Part shown: positions 1 to 7,975 of the stretch, one piece after another
Position numbering within the stretch: the stretch's first letter is position 1
Layout: every line of letters starts with the position of its first letter
Assembly: GCA_035504415.1 (NCBI GenBank)
Contig: DATJRY010000011.1
Location: forward strand, 620,001-684,000
Direction of reading: 5' to 3'
Length of the DNA stretch: 64,000 bases
Source of the DNA: Candidatus Sulfotelmatobacter sp.
GTDB taxonomy: Bacteria > Vulcanimicrobiota > Vulcanimicrobiia > Vulcanimicrobiales > Vulcanimicrobiaceae
Translations under genes and position numbers: made by a program
Notes under the pieces: model-generated
The model's input: only the letters and a program-made list of their open reading frames with translations
What the model was told of the DNA's origin: nothing
Databases searched by the model: none

Positions 1-72
1 CGCGCCGACGCGCTCGCGGCTGCCGCGCCCAGCCCGGCGCCGGCCGCGTCCGCTTCGCCGGCGCCGAGCTGA
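1..72 (+). CDS. C-terminal tail of an upstream gene (partial)
   Basis: Frame 1 is open from the window edge to a TGA at 70-72 and encodes about 23 residues of Ala, Pro and Ser, like the low-complexity tails seen elsewhere in this window (for example the PSPSPS stretch of the TonB receptor). It ends two bases before the convergent histidine kinase gene. Nothing can be said about function. It could be a chance open frame, since stops are rare at this GC. Confidence 0.35.
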   Translation, partial: RADALAAAAPSPAPAASASPAPS

Positions 73-74
73 CG

Positions 75-2804
75 TCAGGCCGAGGTCGCGTGCGAGGTGC
101 CGTCGAGCGAGGTGCGCACCGCGCCGTAGAGATCCTTCATCAAGAACGGCTTGGTCAAGAACGCCGACCAGCCGCCGCGTTCGGCGGGGAAACGCAGTCC
201 GAGCCAGATCAGCGGTACGCGCGCGCCCGCGCGGCGGAGAAAGACGCCCGGCTGGAGCTCGAGGCGATCGCCGTCGACCACCGCGGCGTCGAAACGGCCT
301 TCGGCCAGGACGCGCAGCAGCTCTTCGCCGCTGGTCGCGACGGTGACGGCCGCGCCGTCGTCGCGCAGCGTGTGCGCGATGTACGAGCGCGCGTCGCCGT
401 CGGTGTCGAGCAGCGCCAGGCGCAGCGAGGGTGCCGCGCGCGTGACCGCGCGCGTGGGGATCGCGACGCGGAAGGTCGCGCCCTGCCCTTCGGCCGACTC
501 GACCTCGATCGAGCCGCCGTGCATGTCGACGATCGTCTTGGTCAGGTACAGACCGAAGCCGGTCCCCGCGATGCCGAGCGCGCGCGCGTTGCTGGCGCGC
601 GCGAAACGCCCGAACAGCTTGGCGCGCTCGTTCTCCGGAATCCCGATGCCGCGATCGCGCACGGCCAGCTCGACGTGCTTGTTGCGCGCGCGCACCGTCA
701 CCTCGACGGGCTCGCCCCCGGGCGAATACTTGATCGCGTTGCCGATCAGATTCTCGATGACTTGGCGCAAGCGGCTGGCGTCGCCGTAGACCGACAGCCG
801 ATCGCCTTGCACGCGCAGCTCGATCGGCCGGGTGACGCCCAGCACGCGCACCACCTCGCGCACGATCGCGCCGAAGTCGACTTCGTCCAGGGTCAGCGCG
901 AGCTCATTCTGCTCGAGCCGTGAGAGCGCGAGCGTGTCGGTCGCCAGCGCCGCCAAGCGCATCGCGCTCGAGGAGATCATGCCCAGATACTGCCGCGACT
1001 CGGCGTCGAAGCGGTCGTCGTCGGCCAATACGTCGGCGAAGCCGACGATCGTCGTCAGCGGGCCCTTGAAGTCGTGCGCCAGCATCGCGATCAGATCGTT
1101 CTTGACCTGGTTGAGCTCGACCACGGCGTCGCGGCGCGCGGCCAGCTCTTGGTACAGCTCGACGTTGCGCGCGGCCACGCCGAAGTATTGACCGAGCAGA
1201 CCTAGCGCGAAGACGTCGGCCGTGGTGAAACGCGTCTGCCGCTGGACGTCGAGCACGTAGGCCGTGCCGCCGCCCGAGCCGACGATGCGCACCGCCACCC
1301 GCTGCTCGGCCTCGTCGAGCACCGCCACGTCGGTGCGCGAGGCCAGCGATACGAACGGGTCGCCGGTCGCGGTGTCGTGATCGGGCGCCAAATCGCTGGT
1401 AGCGACGAAGCCGCCGCGCGTGCCGGGAACGTAGAGCGTCGCGCGGCCGTCGACCAGCTGACGAACGCCGCCGAGCAGCGCCTCGACCAGCAGCGTCGGC
1501 TCGAGCGAGGCGAACAGCGTGCGCGCGATCGAGGTGATCGCGGTCAACCGTTCGTTCTGCATGGCCAGCTGCACGCCGCGCAGCACCTGCTCGGTCACGT
1601 CGCGCAGCACCATGACGAAGTACGCCGTGCGGCCGTCCTCGTCGGGCAACGGTCGCACGCTGGCCTCGGCATGCCAGGTCGAGCCGTCGGCGCGGTACGA
1701 GATGAACTCGATCCGCACCGGCCGTCCGTTCAGCAGCTCGTGACGGGCGGCGTCGATGCTGACCATGTCGGTGCGCGCGCCGAAGAAGGTGTCGACGCGG
1801 CGCCCCAGCACGCGATCGGCCGGATAGCCCATTTGGCGCAGAAACGCTTCGTTGGCGTAGACGACCGTCGAGCTCTGGTCGGGATCGGCCGACGGTTTGG
1901 TGATCAGGATCGGATCGTGCGCCGCCTCGATCGCGGTCGAGAGCAGGTTGATGCGCTCTTGAGCCTGCTCGCGCTCGGTCAAGTCGGTCGCGACCGCCAT
2001 CGCGAACTCGTGACCGCGGGCGTGCATCAGCTCGAGCCGCAGCTCGATCGGATAGGTGCTGCCGTCCTTGCGCCGCGCGGTCGTGCGCATCGTCAGGCGG
2101 CGGTCGGGCGCCGCGTGCAGCTCGCGCAGACGCGCGTCGAGCTCCCCGTCGGCTTCGAGCGCGGGCAACAGCTGCGCGAGCGGGAGCGCGTGCAACTCGT
2201 CGAGCGAGTACCCCAGGTTGCGGCGCGCGGCCTCGCTGGCGAAGACGACGTGCCGCGAGCCCAAGTCGACGTGGTACAGCTCGGTGTGCGAGGAGTCGAA
2301 CAGCCGCAGCAGCGTGCGCCGGGCTTCGAACTCCTGGACGACGGCCGCGGCGATCGCTTCGAGCGCCGCCCGCTGGTGCGGCTCGAGCGTGCGCGGCTTG
2401 ACGTCGGCGACGCACAGCGCACCGATCGCGTGGCCGTCCGACGAACGCAGCGGCACGCCGGCGTAGAAGCGCACCTCCGGGCCGCCGGTCACGAACGGAT
2501 GGTCGACGAAGCGCGCGTCCTCGTGCGTGTCGGCGACTTCGAGCAGCCCCGCGCCGGCCACGGTGTGGGCGCAGAACGAGAGGTCGCGCGGCACCTCGGG
2601 GCTCTCGATGCCGGCCCACGACTTGGTCCATTGGCGCGCGTGGTCGATCAGGTTGATCTGCGCGACCGGCGCCCCGCAGGTCTCCTGCGCCACCCGCGTG
2701 AGCGCGTCGAAAACCGCCTCGGGCGGGCTGTCGAGGAGCTCGTACTCGTGGAGGGCGGCCAGTCGCCGCTCTTCGTCCGCGGGGACCGGCGGTCGTTTCG
2801 CCAT
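75..2804 (-). CDS. Multi-sensor hybrid histidine kinase (GAF-PAS-PAS-GAF-HisKA-HATPase-REC)
   Basis: 909-residue signalling kinase without membrane segments, so probably cytoplasmic. Domains in order: GAF (about 28-160), PAS (165-275), PAS (285-405), a second GAF-like region (425-550), HisKA with H-box LAHDFKGPL and phospho-acceptor His577, HATPase_c with N-box (NLIGNAIKYS, 685-694), G1 (DRGIGIP) and G2 (GTGFGLYL), and a C-terminal receiver with likely phospho-acceptor Asp844 and conserved Lys885. The ATG at 2804 is chosen because it forms a TGATG overlap with the stop of the upstream polX gene; the open frame continues upstream but reads antisense-frame polX there. Coupling to a DNA polymerase X gene is odd. 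The input signal is unknown. The family is certain, the ligand is not. Confidence 0.93.
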   Translation of the reverse strand: MAKRPPVPADEERRLAALHEYELLDSPPEAVFDALTRVAQETCGAPVAQINLIDHARQWTKSWAGIESPEVPRDLSFCAHTVAGAGLLEVADTHEDARFVDHPFVTGGPEVRFYAGVPLRSSDGHAIGALCVADVKPRTLEPHQRAALEAIAAAVVQEFEARRTLLRLFDSSHTELYHVDLGSRHVVFASEAARRNLGYSLDELHALPLAQLLPALEADGELDARLRELHAAPDRRLTMRTTARRKDGSTYPIELRLELMHARGHEFAMAVATDLTEREQAQERINLLSTAIEAAHDPILITKPSADPDQSSTVVYANEAFLRQMGYPADRVLGRRVDTFFGARTDMVSIDAARHELLNGRPVRIEFISYRADGSTWHAEASVRPLPDEDGRTAYFVMVLRDVTEQVLRGVQLAMQNERLTAITSIARTLFASLEPTLLVEALLGGVRQLVDGRATLYVPGTRGGFVATSDLAPDHDTATGDPFVSLASRTDVAVLDEAEQRVAVRIVGSGGGTAYVLDVQRQTRFTTADVFALGLLGQYFGVAARNVELYQELAARRDAVVELNQVKNDLIAMLAHDFKGPLTTIVGFADVLADDDRFDAESRQYLGMISSSAMRLAALATDTLALSRLEQNELALTLDEVDFGAIVREVVRVLGVTRPIELRVQGDRLSVYGDASRLRQVIENLIGNAIKYSPGGEPVEVTVRARNKHVELAVRDRGIGIPENERAKLFGRFARASNARALGIAGTGFGLYLTKTIVDMHGGSIEVESAEGQGATFRVAIPTRAVTRAAPSLRLALLDTDGDARSYIAHTLRDDGAAVTVATSGEELLRVLAEGRFDAAVVDGDRLELQPGVFLRRAGARVPLIWLGLRFPAERGGWSAFLTKPFLMKDLYGAVRTSLDGTSHATSA

Positions 2805-4537
2805 CAAGCTCTCCGCGAGCGCTTCGCCTGCACGAAGGCCAAGACTTCCTCGAGCGGCCGGGCGTTGAGCACCTCGGCCGGGCCGATCCAGGCGCGGCGC
2901 GCCTGACCGACCGCGAAGGACACGTTGGCCAGGTCGGCGACGCCGTGCGCGTCCGAGTCGCAGGCAAACGTCACGCCGAATTGACGCGCGTGGCGCGCGA
3001 GCGGATTGGGGAGGTCCAGCCGTTTGGGCTGGCCGTCGATCTCGAGCGCCGTCCCGGTCCGCGCCGCAGCCGCGAAGACCGCATCGTGGTCGAAGTCGTA
3101 CCCGGGGAACGTCTCCACGTTGCGGCCGGTCGGGTGCCCGATCACGGTGACGTAGGGGTTCTCGCAGGCGCGGATCAGGCGGGCGGTCATCGTCTCGCGC
3201 GACTGCTGCATCGCCGAGTGGACCGAAGCGACCACCAGGTCCAGCTCGGCCAGGACCGCGTCCTCGAAGTCCAAGCTGCCGTCGGCGCGGATGTCGACTT
3301 CGGCCGCGCACAGCGTGTGCACGCCGTAGCGCTCGCCGATCGCGCGCACCTGCGCGCGTTGCTCGCGCAGCTTCTCGGGGCTCAGACCGATCGCGCCCCG
3401 GCCCCACGAGTGATCGCTGATGGCGTGGTACGCGTAGCCGCGCGCGGCGGCGGCGGCGATCATCGTGTCGAGCGCGTCGCGGCCGTCGGACCAGGTCGAG
3501 TGCATGTGGAAGTCGCCGCGCAGGTCGCTCAGCGCGACCAGTTCGGGCAGCGTTCCGTTGCGGGCGGCCTCGATCTCGCCGACGCCCAAGCGCAGCTCGG
3601 GTGGAATGTACGGCAGCCCGACCGCCGCGTAGACGTCCTCTTCGTGACGCGAGGTGATGGTGCGGCCGTCGGTCAGGTCGACGATTCCGTTCTCGCTCAC
3701 CCGCAGGTTCTTGCGCACCGCTAGCTCGCGGAACTGAATGTTGTGCTCGCGCGAGCCGGTGAAGTGCTGCAAGAGGTTGCCGTAGAGATGCGCCGGCAGC
3801 ACGCGCAGGTCGATCTGCAGTCCGCCTTCGAGCCAGATGCTGGCCTTGGTCGGGCCTTCGGCCAGCACCGACGCCGCCCGCTCCCAGGCCGTGAAGGCGG
3901 CGATCACCGTCTCGGCGTTGGCCGAGGTGCAGATGATGTCGATGTCGCCGACGGTCGGCTCTTGGCGGCGCACGCTGCCGGCCGGGGTCAAGTCGGCGGC
4001 GTCGCTCATGCGCTGCAAGTACGTGATGATCTCGTGCGCCAGCGGGAGCGCGACGCCCAGCGGCGTGCGGCGCGCCCGGCCCTTGGCCGCCAGCACGCCG
4101 CGCCGGATGTTCTCGATCGACTTCGCGCCCAGCCGCGGCATGGTCGCGATCGCGCCGTCGCGCAGCGCGGCGTCCAGGTCGGCCAGCGAGGCCACTCCCA
4201 GCCGTTCGAACAGCTGCTGGGCGGTCTTCATCCCGATCCCGGGGACGGTCAGCACCTCCAGCAGCGTGGCCGGGTAGCGTCCGCGCAGCTCCTCGAGGTA
4301 CGGGTCGGTGCCGGTCGCGACCATGGTCGCGATCCGGCCGGCGATGGTCTTGCCCACGCCCGGCAGCGCCGTCAGCGCCTCCACGTCGACGCTCGCGCCC
4401 AGCGGCGGGGCGTTCTCCAGCGTCTCGGCCGCCCGCTCGTAGGCCATGAACTTGAAGAACGGCTCGCCCGCGAACTCCATCAGGGTTCGGATCTCGCGCA
4501 AGAGCCGCGCGATATCGGCGTTGGTCAGCGTGGCCAT
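2804..4537 (-). CDS. polX: DNA polymerase/3'-5' exonuclease PolX
   Basis: 577 residues, the usual length of bacterial PolX (about 570). Helix-hairpin-helix motifs lie near residues 56-66 and 96-106. The family-X nucleotidyltransferase core has GSVRR followed by the catalytic pair Asp198/Asp200 in VGDIDI and a third acid at Asp243. The C-terminal half is a PHP exonuclease domain starting at about 340, with metal ligands in DFHMHS (His344, His346) and SDH (Asp375, His376). The known role is gap filling and processing in base-excision repair and end joining. The start ATG at 4537 gives the canonical N-terminus; 59 bases separate it from the divergent nicotinate phosphoribosyltransferase. The stop overlaps the start of the histidine kinase, so the two are probably co-transcribed. 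Confidence 0.96.
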   Translation of the reverse strand: MATLTNADIARLLREIRTLMEFAGEPFFKFMAYERAAETLENAPPLGASVDVEALTALPGVGKTIAGRIATMVATGTDPYLEELRGRYPATLLEVLTVPGIGMKTAQQLFERLGVASLADLDAALRDGAIATMPRLGAKSIENIRRGVLAAKGRARRTPLGVALPLAHEIITYLQRMSDAADLTPAGSVRRQEPTVGDIDIICTSANAETVIAAFTAWERAASVLAEGPTKASIWLEGGLQIDLRVLPAHLYGNLLQHFTGSREHNIQFRELAVRKNLRVSENGIVDLTDGRTITSRHEEDVYAAVGLPYIPPELRLGVGEIEAARNGTLPELVALSDLRGDFHMHSTWSDGRDALDTMIAAAAARGYAYHAISDHSWGRGAIGLSPEKLREQRAQVRAIGERYGVHTLCAAEVDIRADGSLDFEDAVLAELDLVVASVHSAMQQSRETMTARLIRACENPYVTVIGHPTGRNVETFPGYDFDHDAVFAAAARTGTALEIDGQPKRLDLPNPLARHARQFGVTFACDSDAHGVADLANVSFAVGQARRAWIGPAEVLNARPLEEVLAFVQAKRSRRA

Positions 4538-4596
4538 GGCGGACGGCGAGCTTCCACGAGCGAGGACTTCGGTCCGGCCCCGCGTAGGGCGTCCCC

Positions 4597-5709
4597 ATGC
4601 CCGGCACGGAGCGCCACCGCCTCGACGCCTCGATCTTCAACCTTCCGGTCGAGAAGATGCGGGAGGGGTACTACTCCGACGTCTACTTCAACCGGGCGCG
4701 CGAGATCCTCGAGCGAGACGACTATCATCCGCGCGTGCGCATGCAGGTCTTCCAGCGCAACGAGGCCGTGCTGTGCGGGATCGACGAAGCGCTGGCGATC
4801 TTGCGCCTGTGCAGCGGGCGCCGCACCGCGGACGGCGGGTGGGACGAGGGCTGGAACGCGCTGACGGTCCGCGCGCTCTACGACGGCGACGCGATCGGTC
4901 CGTACGAGACCGTGATGACGATCGAGGGCGACTACGCGCTCTTCGCGCACCTGGAGACCGAGTATCTCGGCGTGCTGGCGCGCCGCACGCGCATCGCGAG
5001 CAACGCGCGCGCGATCGTCGACGCGGCGGCCGGCAAGGACGTGCTGTTCTTCCCCGCGCGTTTCGACCACCACCTCGTGCAGACCGGCGACGGCTACGCG
5101 GCGTACATCTCCGGCGCGCTGGGCGTCTCGACCGACGCCAACGCCGAGTGGTGGGGCTCGCGCGGGATGGGGACGGTCCCGCACGCGCTGATCGCCGCCT
5201 ACGCCGGCGACACGGTGCTGGCGACGCGCAAGTTCGCGCAGTACATCGATCCGGCCGTCAACGTGATCTCGCTGGTCGACTTCGACAACGACTGCGTGCG
5301 CACGTCGCTGGCGGTCGCGCGCGCGCTGGGGACGCGGCTGTGGGGCGTGCGGCTCGACACCTCGGGGACGCTCGTCGACGCCAGCGTCATCCCGCAGATG
5401 GGGACGTTCAACCCGACCGGCGTCAACGCGCGGCTGGTCCACAACGTGCGCAGCGCGCTCGACGCGGAAGGCTTCGGCCACGTCAAGATCGTCGTGAGCG
5501 GCGGCTTCGACGTTCCGCGCATCCACGCGTTCGAGGCGGCGCGCGTCCCGGTCGACGCCTACGCCGTCGGCAGCGCGTTCTTCAAGCGCGCGGGCGAGTT
5601 CGACTTCACCGCCGACATCGTCGCGCTCGACCTCGGCGCGGGCTGGCGCGAGTGCCACAAGGTGGGGCGCCCCGAGCGCCCCAACCCGCGGCTCACCTCA
5701 GTAGCGTAG
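4597..5709 (+). CDS. Nicotinate phosphoribosyltransferase family protein
   Basis: 370 residues. Motifs of the type II phosphoribosyltransferases that cover nicotinate PRTase are present: RRTRIASNARAIV, GALGVSTDANAEW, the strand VRLDTSGTL with the phosphate-binding acid, and SGGFDVPRI near the C-terminus. The family joins nicotinate and PRPP to give nicotinate mononucleotide in the NAD salvage pathway, in the cytoplasm. The archaeal/clostridial-type short form fits better than the 400-plus residue PncB of enterobacteria. It is transcribed divergently from polX and ends before a perfect hairpin. A role on another pyridine or purine base is possible but less likely. Confidence 0.85.
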   Translation: MPGTERHRLDASIFNLPVEKMREGYYSDVYFNRAREILERDDYHPRVRMQVFQRNEAVLCGIDEALAILRLCSGRRTADGGWDEGWNALTVRALYDGDAIGPYETVMTIEGDYALFAHLETEYLGVLARRTRIASNARAIVDAAAGKDVLFFPARFDHHLVQTGDGYAAYISGALGVSTDANAEWWGSRGMGTVPHALIAAYAGDTVLATRKFAQYIDPAVNVISLVDFDNDCVRTSLAVARALGTRLWGVRLDTSGTLVDASVIPQMGTFNPTGVNARLVHNVRSALDAEGFGHVKIVVSGGFDVPRIHAFEAARVPVDAYAVGSAFFKRAGEFDFTADIVALDLGAGWRECHKVGRPERPNPRLTSVA

Positions 5710-5743
5710 CGCAGCGGAACGCAGCGCAGCGAGGACCGCGAAC

Positions 5744-5762
5744 GCTTCGGCGCAGCCGAAGC
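5744..5762. terminator. Candidate bidirectional terminator hairpin
   Basis: GCTTCGGC, loop GCA, GCCGAAGC: a perfect 8-bp stem. It lies between the convergent ends of the nicotinate phosphoribosyltransferase gene and the DJ-1/PfpI gene. There is no T tract on either side, so intrinsic termination is not certain; a Rho-dependent or mRNA-stabilising role is equally possible. Confidence 0.45.
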
Positions 5763-5765
5763 CGG

Positions 5766-6320
5766 TCAGACCGGTTGGTTTTGCGCGGCGAGCTTCTCGA
5801 CGATGGCGCGGTTGAACAGCACCAGGTCGCCCGGATTGCGCGAGGTCACCCAGTTGCCGTCGAGCACGACCGGCTGATCGCGGTACAGACCGCCCGCGTT
5901 GCGGATGTCGTCGGCGATCGCGGCGAAGCCGGTCAGGGTGCGTCCGCGTACCAGTTGGGCCGAGATGAGTACCTGCGGTCCGTGGCAGATGACGAACATC
6001 GGCTTCTTCGCCTGGTCGAACTCGCGCACGAAGCGCTGCACGTCCTTGTTGGTGCGGATGTGATCCGGCGACTGACCACCCGGGATCAGGATCGCATCGA
6101 AGTCGTCCGCGGTGACGTCCGCGACCAGCTCTTCGGCCTTCACGCTCTGCCCTTCGTCCAGGCCGCGCTTGCCGCGGATCTTCTGCAACGAGCGATCGTC
6201 GACGCCGACGATGGTGACGACCGCGCCGGCTTCCTCGAGCGCGCGGCGCGGCTCGACCAGCTCCGATTCCTCGAAGCCGTCACCAACCAAGGCCGCGATC
6301 CGTTTCCCTTCGATGTCCAT
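5766..6320 (-). CDS. DJ-1/PfpI family protein (class I glutamine amidotransferase fold)
   Basis: 184 residues, typical of the PfpI/YhbO/general-stress-protein-18 group. The nucleophile elbow is FVICHGPQVL, with Cys112 followed by His113, and the acid that polarises the cysteine sits in DGFEESEL near residues 17-20. Members are deglycases, chaperone-like stress proteins or proteases acting on glycated proteins in the cytoplasm. The start at 6320 (MDIEGKRIAAL) gives the normal beginning just before the first beta strand. The gene is convergent with the PRTase gene and in line with the HTH-like gene upstream of it (56-base gap), so the two may be co-transcribed. The exact substrate is unknown. 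Confidence 0.9.
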   Translation of the reverse strand: MDIEGKRIAALVGDGFEESELVEPRRALEEAGAVVTIVGVDDRSLQKIRGKRGLDEGQSVKAEELVADVTADDFDAILIPGGQSPDHIRTNKDVQRFVREFDQAKKPMFVICHGPQVLISAQLVRGRTLTGFAAIADDIRNAGGLYRDQPVVLDGNWVTSRNPGDLVLFNRAIVEKLAAQNQPV

Positions 6321-6376
6321 GGGGACGGGGCGTTCTCACCAGGCGCCCAGCCCGCCTCTCTGGCGAGCCCCAGCCC

Positions 6377-6886
6377 TCAGAGGGTGCCGCCGGTCTGCTG
6401 GACCGCGGCGCGCAAGAGGTAGGCCAGCTCCAGCTCCAGCTTGCCGAGCGGGTCGAGAACGGGGTCGCCGGCCAGGCCGGCCAGGACCGGATTACGCTTG
6501 GTCATGTCGTACTCGGGGACGGCGTGGCGCGGGTTGATCTCGCGCATGTAAATGCGCGCGTCGTACCGGATCTGGCCGTCGGGCAGGAAGTACAGCGGGT
6601 CCAGCCCGCCGGCGTAGGTCGCCAGCCCCAACAGGTCGGTCTGTTGGAGGAAGGCGATCGCGCGCAGCCGGAGCGCCCGGGCCAGACGGGCCAGGGCCGG
6701 CACCGCCAGACGCGCTTCGCCGGCGACGACCGCCGCCAGCAGGTCGGGGTCGATCTCGGCCGCGGCGGCCAAGCCGGGCACGTCGAGGTCCCGGCCGGCG
6801 GCCAGCGCGGCCAGGGCGGCCCCGAAGGCGCGGCCGCCGGCGGTTCCCAGCGTCCCATCGTAGGCGGGCGTCGACGCGGCATCCAT
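6377..6886 (-). CDS. Uncharacterised protein with HTH-like N-terminal region
   Basis: 169 residues, no family recognised with certainty. Residues 20-85 look like a five-helix lambda-repressor/XRE-type fold: alternating Ala/Leu helices, with a DVPGLAAAAEI segment where the recognition helix-turn-helix would lie. The middle holds an Asp/Tyr/Arg-rich segment (DGQIRYDARIYMREINP) and the end is a helix. It may be a small DNA-binding regulator; only 42 bases separate its start from that of the divergent isomerase gene, a common arrangement for a local regulator. This role is inference. The start is the first ATG in the frame (6886). Confidence 0.6.
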   Translation of the reverse strand: MDAASTPAYDGTLGTAGGRAFGAALAALAAGRDLDVPGLAAAAEIDPDLLAAVVAGEARLAVPALARLARALRLRAIAFLQQTDLLGLATYAGGLDPLYFLPDGQIRYDARIYMREINPRHAVPEYDMTKRNPVLAGLAGDPVLDPLGKLELELAYLLRAAVQQTGGTL

Positions 6887-6928
6887 CGGGGAGGTGATCG
6901 CCACTCGCGGCGCGGAGGCCTGGCGCGG

Positions 6929-7942
6929 ATGGCCGAATCGACGGAAGCGCGCAAGACCCGCCACCTCGACGTCTGTCTCCACGACGACGTCGCCTCGCGG
7001 CTGGACGCGGGCTGGGACGGGGTGCGCCTGCGCCACGAGGCGCTGCCCGAGCTGGCGCTGGCGGACGTCGAGCTCGCGACCAGCTTCCTGGGCCTGCCGC
7101 TGCGCGCGCCGCTGCTGATCTCCTCGATGACCGGCGGCACCGGCCGCGCCGCCGAGATCAACCGCCGCTTGGCGCGCGCCGCCGAAGCGGCCGGAATCGC
7201 GCTGGGCCTGGGCAGCGGACGCGCGATGCTCGAGGACGATCGCCTGCGCGCGACGTTCGACGTGCGGCCGGTGGCGCCGAAAGCGGCGCTGTTCGCCAAC
7301 CTGGGCGCGGTACAGTTCAACTACGGCGTCACCGTCGACGACGCGCGCCGGCTGGTCGACACGCTCGGCGCCAACGGCTTGTACCTGCATCTCAACCCTC
7401 TGCAAGAAGCGATCCAGCCCGGCGGCGACACGAACTTCCGCAATCTCGAACCGGCGATCGCGACGCTGTGCGCGCGGCTCGAGGTGCCGGTCATCGCCAA
7501 GAGCGTCGGGTCGGGCATCGCGCCGTCGACCGCCGCCCGGCTGGTGCAGTGCGGCGTCGCCGCGATCGACGTCGCCGGCGCCGGCGGGACCTCGTGGGCG
7601 CTCGTCGAGGGACGACGCGCCGACGACGCGTCGCGCGAACGAATCGCCGAAGCGTTCGGCGACTGGGGCTACCCGACGCCGGCCGCGACGGCCGCGATCC
7701 GCGCGGCGTTGCCCGGCGTCCCGCTGGTTGCCAGCGGCGGCGTGCGCAATGGCGTGCACGTCGCCAAGGCGATCGCGCTCGGCGCCGATCTGGTCGGCCT
7801 GGCGCTGCCGTTCTTGCGAGCCGCCGAGACCTCCGATGCGGCCGTCGTCGAGCTGATCGACGAGCTGCTCACCGCGTTGCGCATCGCCGTGTTCGCATCC
7901 GGCTCGCGCACGTTAGGGGACCTGCGCGACGCATTGGCGTAG
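6929..7942 (+). CDS. fni: Isopentenyl-diphosphate delta-isomerase, type 2 (FMN-dependent)
   Basis: 337 residues, the usual size. It interconverts isopentenyl and dimethylallyl diphosphate with reduced FMN and Mg, in the cytoplasm, to feed polyprenyl and quinone tails. Family marks visible: RKTRH near the start (substrate contact), SSMTGG at 65-70, LHLNPLQE with the catalytic Gln, AKSVGSG, and DVAGAGGTSW, all part of the TIM-barrel FMN site. The ATG at 6929 is supported by CGGAGG at 6913-6918. The type 2 enzyme is unrelated to the E. coli-type Idi. The UbiA/UbiD quinone genes at 17-19 kb are likely users of its product. Confidence 0.95.
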   Translation: MAESTEARKTRHLDVCLHDDVASRLDAGWDGVRLRHEALPELALADVELATSFLGLPLRAPLLISSMTGGTGRAAEINRRLARAAEAAGIALGLGSGRAMLEDDRLRATFDVRPVAPKAALFANLGAVQFNYGVTVDDARRLVDTLGANGLYLHLNPLQEAIQPGGDTNFRNLEPAIATLCARLEVPVIAKSVGSGIAPSTAARLVQCGVAAIDVAGAGGTSWALVEGRRADDASRERIAEAFGDWGYPTPAATAAIRAALPGVPLVASGGVRNGVHVAKAIALGADLVGLALPFLRAAETSDAAVVELIDELLTALRIAVFASGSRTLGDLRDALA

Positions 7943-7950
7943 GCTACCAG

Positions 7951-7965
7951 CCACCCGCCGGGTGG
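7951..7965 (+). promoter_or_regulatory. Small hairpin overlapping the ribosome binding site of the TonB receptor gene
   Basis: CCACCC, loop GCC, GGGTGG: a 6-bp GC stem whose 3' arm runs into the Shine-Dalgarno GGGAGG (7964-7969), nine bases or so before the ATG at 7976. If it forms in RNA it could reduce ribosome access. This is a visible inverted repeat; the regulatory role is inference. Confidence 0.3.
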
Positions 7966-7975
7966 GAGGAACGCC

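Noticed and set aside
75-4640. One 1521-residue minus-strand open frame
   Set aside because: Its upstream part reads polX out of frame as Arg/Ala-rich sequence; only the segment from 2804 down is a real protein (histidine kinase).
5710-5743. Short GCGCAGCG repeats after the nicotinate phosphoribosyltransferase gene
   Set aside because: Two or three imperfect copies over about 30 bases are expected from local composition; no sign of a repeat family.
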